NCBI GenBank assembly: GCA_049646245.1
Contig: JBARVL010000166.1
Coordinates: forward strand, 1-33,936
DNA: 33,936 nucleotides
Reading direction: 5' to 3'
From: Crinalium sp049646245
GTDB lineage: Bacteria; Cyanobacteriota; Cyanobacteriia; Cyanobacteriales; PCC-9333
The notes under the pieces were generated by a model that worked only from the letters and a program-made list of their open reading frames with translations, searched no databases and had not been told where the DNA came from. This document shows, one piece after another, positions 32,064-33,936 of the stretch. The position numbers and the translations under genes are program-made. Position 1 is the stretch's first letter. Each line of letters starts with the position of its first letter.

Positions 32064-33936
32064 GTGGAGAAGGGAACATTAATCGAATTTTGGCAAAATG
32101 GAGAGCGCCGTCTGGCTGTTATAGACCGTCCAGAGGGCAAAAAACACTGGATTGCGATCGACGTTCGTAGTCAATCCCACACCCTTCATCCCCGGAAAAT
32201 TACCTATGAGGTTAAGGGTCAAACATACAAACCATCTGATATTCCTAGTTTTTTGGCAGAAGTCCAACCACTGCTAGACCCATCAAGTGTGGAAGTAGCA
32301 TGGGAACTTTTGGTAGAAGATGGAGAAACGTTTGACCCAGCAACCCTAGCTTCAATACTGTTTTCAGATCAAAGTCCTGTCTATTGTTATGCAGCTTATT
32401 TATTGCTGTCAGAGGATAAGATTTATTTTAAGAATAAAGGGGATGGTTATGAACCCCGTAGTGCTAATCAGGTAGCAGAATTAAAGCATCAACTCGAAGT
32501 TGGAGAACAACGACGACGAGAGCAAGAAGATTTTTTAACAAGAATACAGCAAGCATTAAGTGGTGAAGTAGTACACTGGCAAGATAGCGATCGCACTCGA
32601 CTTGATGCGGTAGAAAGATTTGCCCTGCAACCAGAGACAGCATCTCGTCCGGCGCAAGATATCTTAGCAGCGATAGGACGACCTCAAAACGCTCAAAGCG
32701 CCTTCGATTTCCTGGTAGATATAGGTTTATGGAGTCCTCACGAAAACCTGTCCTTGCGCCGTAGCCAAATTCCTGTGCAGTTCCCTAATAAGGTAGTTGA
32801 AGTGACCCAGCTAATGGTGGAAAATCCACCCGCCGACCCCGACTCAAATCGCTTGGATCTCACACATCTCAAGGTTTATACTATTGACGATGAAAGTACC
32901 CAAGAGATTGACGACGGCTTAAGTGTGGAAACTTCTTCTGATGGTCGTCAGCGCCTATGGATACATATTGCTGACCCAAGTAGATTAGTATCGCCAGGGG
33001 ATGATTTAGACCTCGAAGCGCGTAAGCGTACTACGACACTATACTTACCCACAGGGATGATTCCCATGTTTCCGCCAGATTTGGCAACGGGACCAATGAG
33101 TTTGGTTCAGGGTAAGCTTTGTTATGCTTTGAGTTTTGGCGTAATTTTAGATCAATCTGGTGGGGTTGAGGAATATCGTATTCATCCTACCTCGGTCAAG
33201 CCAACTTATCGCCTGACTTATGAAGATGTAGACGAAATGCTACAGTTAGGCGTACAGGCAGAACCGGAAATCGCTGATATTGCTGCTTTAGCACGTCTGC
33301 GTCAATCTTGGAGACAATCCCAAGGTTCGATTAATATTAGTATGCCGGAAGCTTCGATTAAGGTATACGGTGATGAAATTACAATTAATGTATTAGAAGA
33401 TTCACCTTCCCGTCAGCTTGTAGCAGAAATGATGATTTTGGCGGGTGAGGTTGCAGGTCGTTACGGTCAAGATCATCAATTACCTTTACTTTATCGCAGT
33501 CAACCGCAGCCAGAATTACCTCCACAAGAAGAATTATTGCAACTGCCAGCAGGTCCAGTGCGTTTTTGTGCAATGCGACGGTGTATGCCTCGGAGTGAAA
33601 TGAGCGTTACCCCAGCACGACACGCGAGTTTAGGTTTGGAAACTTATACTCAGGTAACATCTCCTATCCGTCGCTACAGTGATTTGTTAGCACATTTTCA
33701 GATTAAAGCTCATTTGCGTGGTGAACCGTTGCCATTTAGCGCAGAAAAGTTACAAGAAATTGTGCTAAGTGTTAGTAGTTCTGCTTATGAAGCTACTTTA
33801 GTAGAACGCCAGACAAATCGTTATTGGGGGTTAGAATATCTCCGTCGTAATGCTGGGGAAGTTTGGCAAGCACAAATGCTGCGTTGGTTGCGTGAAGATG
33901 ATAACTTGGGGTTGATCTTGTTAGAAGATTTAGGTT
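32064..33936 (+). CDS. RNase II/RNase R family exoribonuclease, N-terminal 624 residues (runs off the window)
   Basis: The frame opens at GTG 32064 (reads MEKGTLIEFWQNGERRLAV) and stays open to the right edge. It should be a 3'-5' exoribonuclease of RNA turnover. The RNB catalytic signature is clear: TIDDESTQEIDDGLSVE with the metal-binding Asp residues, then HIADPSRLVSPGDDLDLEA, TLYLPTGMIPMFPP and YTQVTSPIRRYSDLLAH. A cyanobacterial N-terminal region of about 260 residues replaces the usual cold-shock domains. A GTG at 32028 is in frame but would add an unlikely twelve residues. Position after rpsR is conserved in cyanobacteria. The C-terminal S1 domain, if present, lies outside the window. 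Confidence 0.93.
   Translation, partial: MEKGTLIEFWQNGERRLAVIDRPEGKKHWIAIDVRSQSHTLHPRKITYEVKGQTYKPSDIPSFLAEVQPLLDPSSVEVAWELLVEDGETFDPATLASILFSDQSPVYCYAAYLLLSEDKIYFKNKGDGYEPRSANQVAELKHQLEVGEQRRREQEDFLTRIQQALSGEVVHWQDSDRTRLDAVERFALQPETASRPAQDILAAIGRPQNAQSAFDFLVDIGLWSPHENLSLRRSQIPVQFPNKVVEVTQLMVENPPADPDSNRLDLTHLKVYTIDDESTQEIDDGLSVETSSDGRQRLWIHIADPSRLVSPGDDLDLEARKRTTTLYLPTGMIPMFPPDLATGPMSLVQGKLCYALSFGVILDQSGGVEEYRIHPTSVKPTYRLTYEDVDEMLQLGVQAEPEIADIAALARLRQSWRQSQGSINISMPEASIKVYGDEITINVLEDSPSRQLVAEMMILAGEVAGRYGQDHQLPLLYRSQPQPELPPQEELLQLPAGPVRFCAMRRCMPRSEMSVTPARHASLGLETYTQVTSPIRRYSDLLAHFQIKAHLRGEPLPFSAEKLQEIVLSVSSSAYEATLVERQTNRYWGLEYLRRNAGEVWQAQMLRWLREDDNLGLILLEDLG

Overview
The window is a stretch of cyanobacterial chromosome. 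The evidence is the dense scatter of HIP1 octamers (GCGATCGC, for example at 93-100, 233-240 and inside many genes), low-GC coding sequence, cyanobacterium-specific families (a DUF3531 protein, an Rbp-type RRM protein, an SpkB-like kinase, a mannose-1-phosphate guanylyltransferase/mutase fusion) and the order rpmG-rpsR-RNase II. I cannot name the genus from sequence alone.

Layout. 1-706 is the N-terminal part of a minus-strand DEAD/DEAH helicase. 856-4896 is a large five-PAS hybrid histidine kinase, followed across a 51-bp heptamer repeat by a four-helix-bundle (S23/IVP-type) gene, then minus-strand DUF3531 and exported TPR genes. 7.2-8.8 kb holds an ABC ATPase and rsmG. 9.0-12.3 kb is minus strand: aldo/keto reductase, rpiA and the RRM protein, separated by miniature mobile elements. 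A zinc alcohol dehydrogenase, a small CxxC membrane protein, an orphan 106-aa ORF and a LexA-box-controlled ssb follow (12.7-15.3 kb). 15.7-18.2 kb is the sugar nucleotidyltransferase/pseudo-mutase fusion. Next come a 63-aa membrane protein, cobK, a metallophosphoesterase, a YciI protein and pheT (18.7-24.1 kb). The spkB-like kinase, a peptidoglycan-binding protein with a YkuD-like Cys/His pattern, a DUF3011 secreted protein and moeA fill 24.9-30.0 kb. The window closes with an RDD membrane protein, rpmG, rpsR and the first 624 codons of an RNase II/R-family enzyme.

The genes are mostly single housekeeping units (translation, DNA repair, pentose phosphate, corrin and molybdenum cofactor synthesis, signalling), many facing each other, with few long operons. 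I saw no phage, CRISPR array, toxin-antitoxin pair, defence island, rRNA or tRNA.

The unusual content is in the repeats. At least six short-repeat or MITE-like families occur between genes. Heptamer repeats supply stop codons and one start codon. A short dispersed repeat has inserted in frame into two genes (cobK and moeA). A diverged non-coding duplication lies upstream of the RDD gene. At protein level the most interesting points are the mutase domain without its catalytic and metal motifs, the SAGC variant of a YkuD-like site, and a stop codon that appears to remove the conserved tail of the four-helix-bundle protein. All family names come from reading motifs; no search was run.
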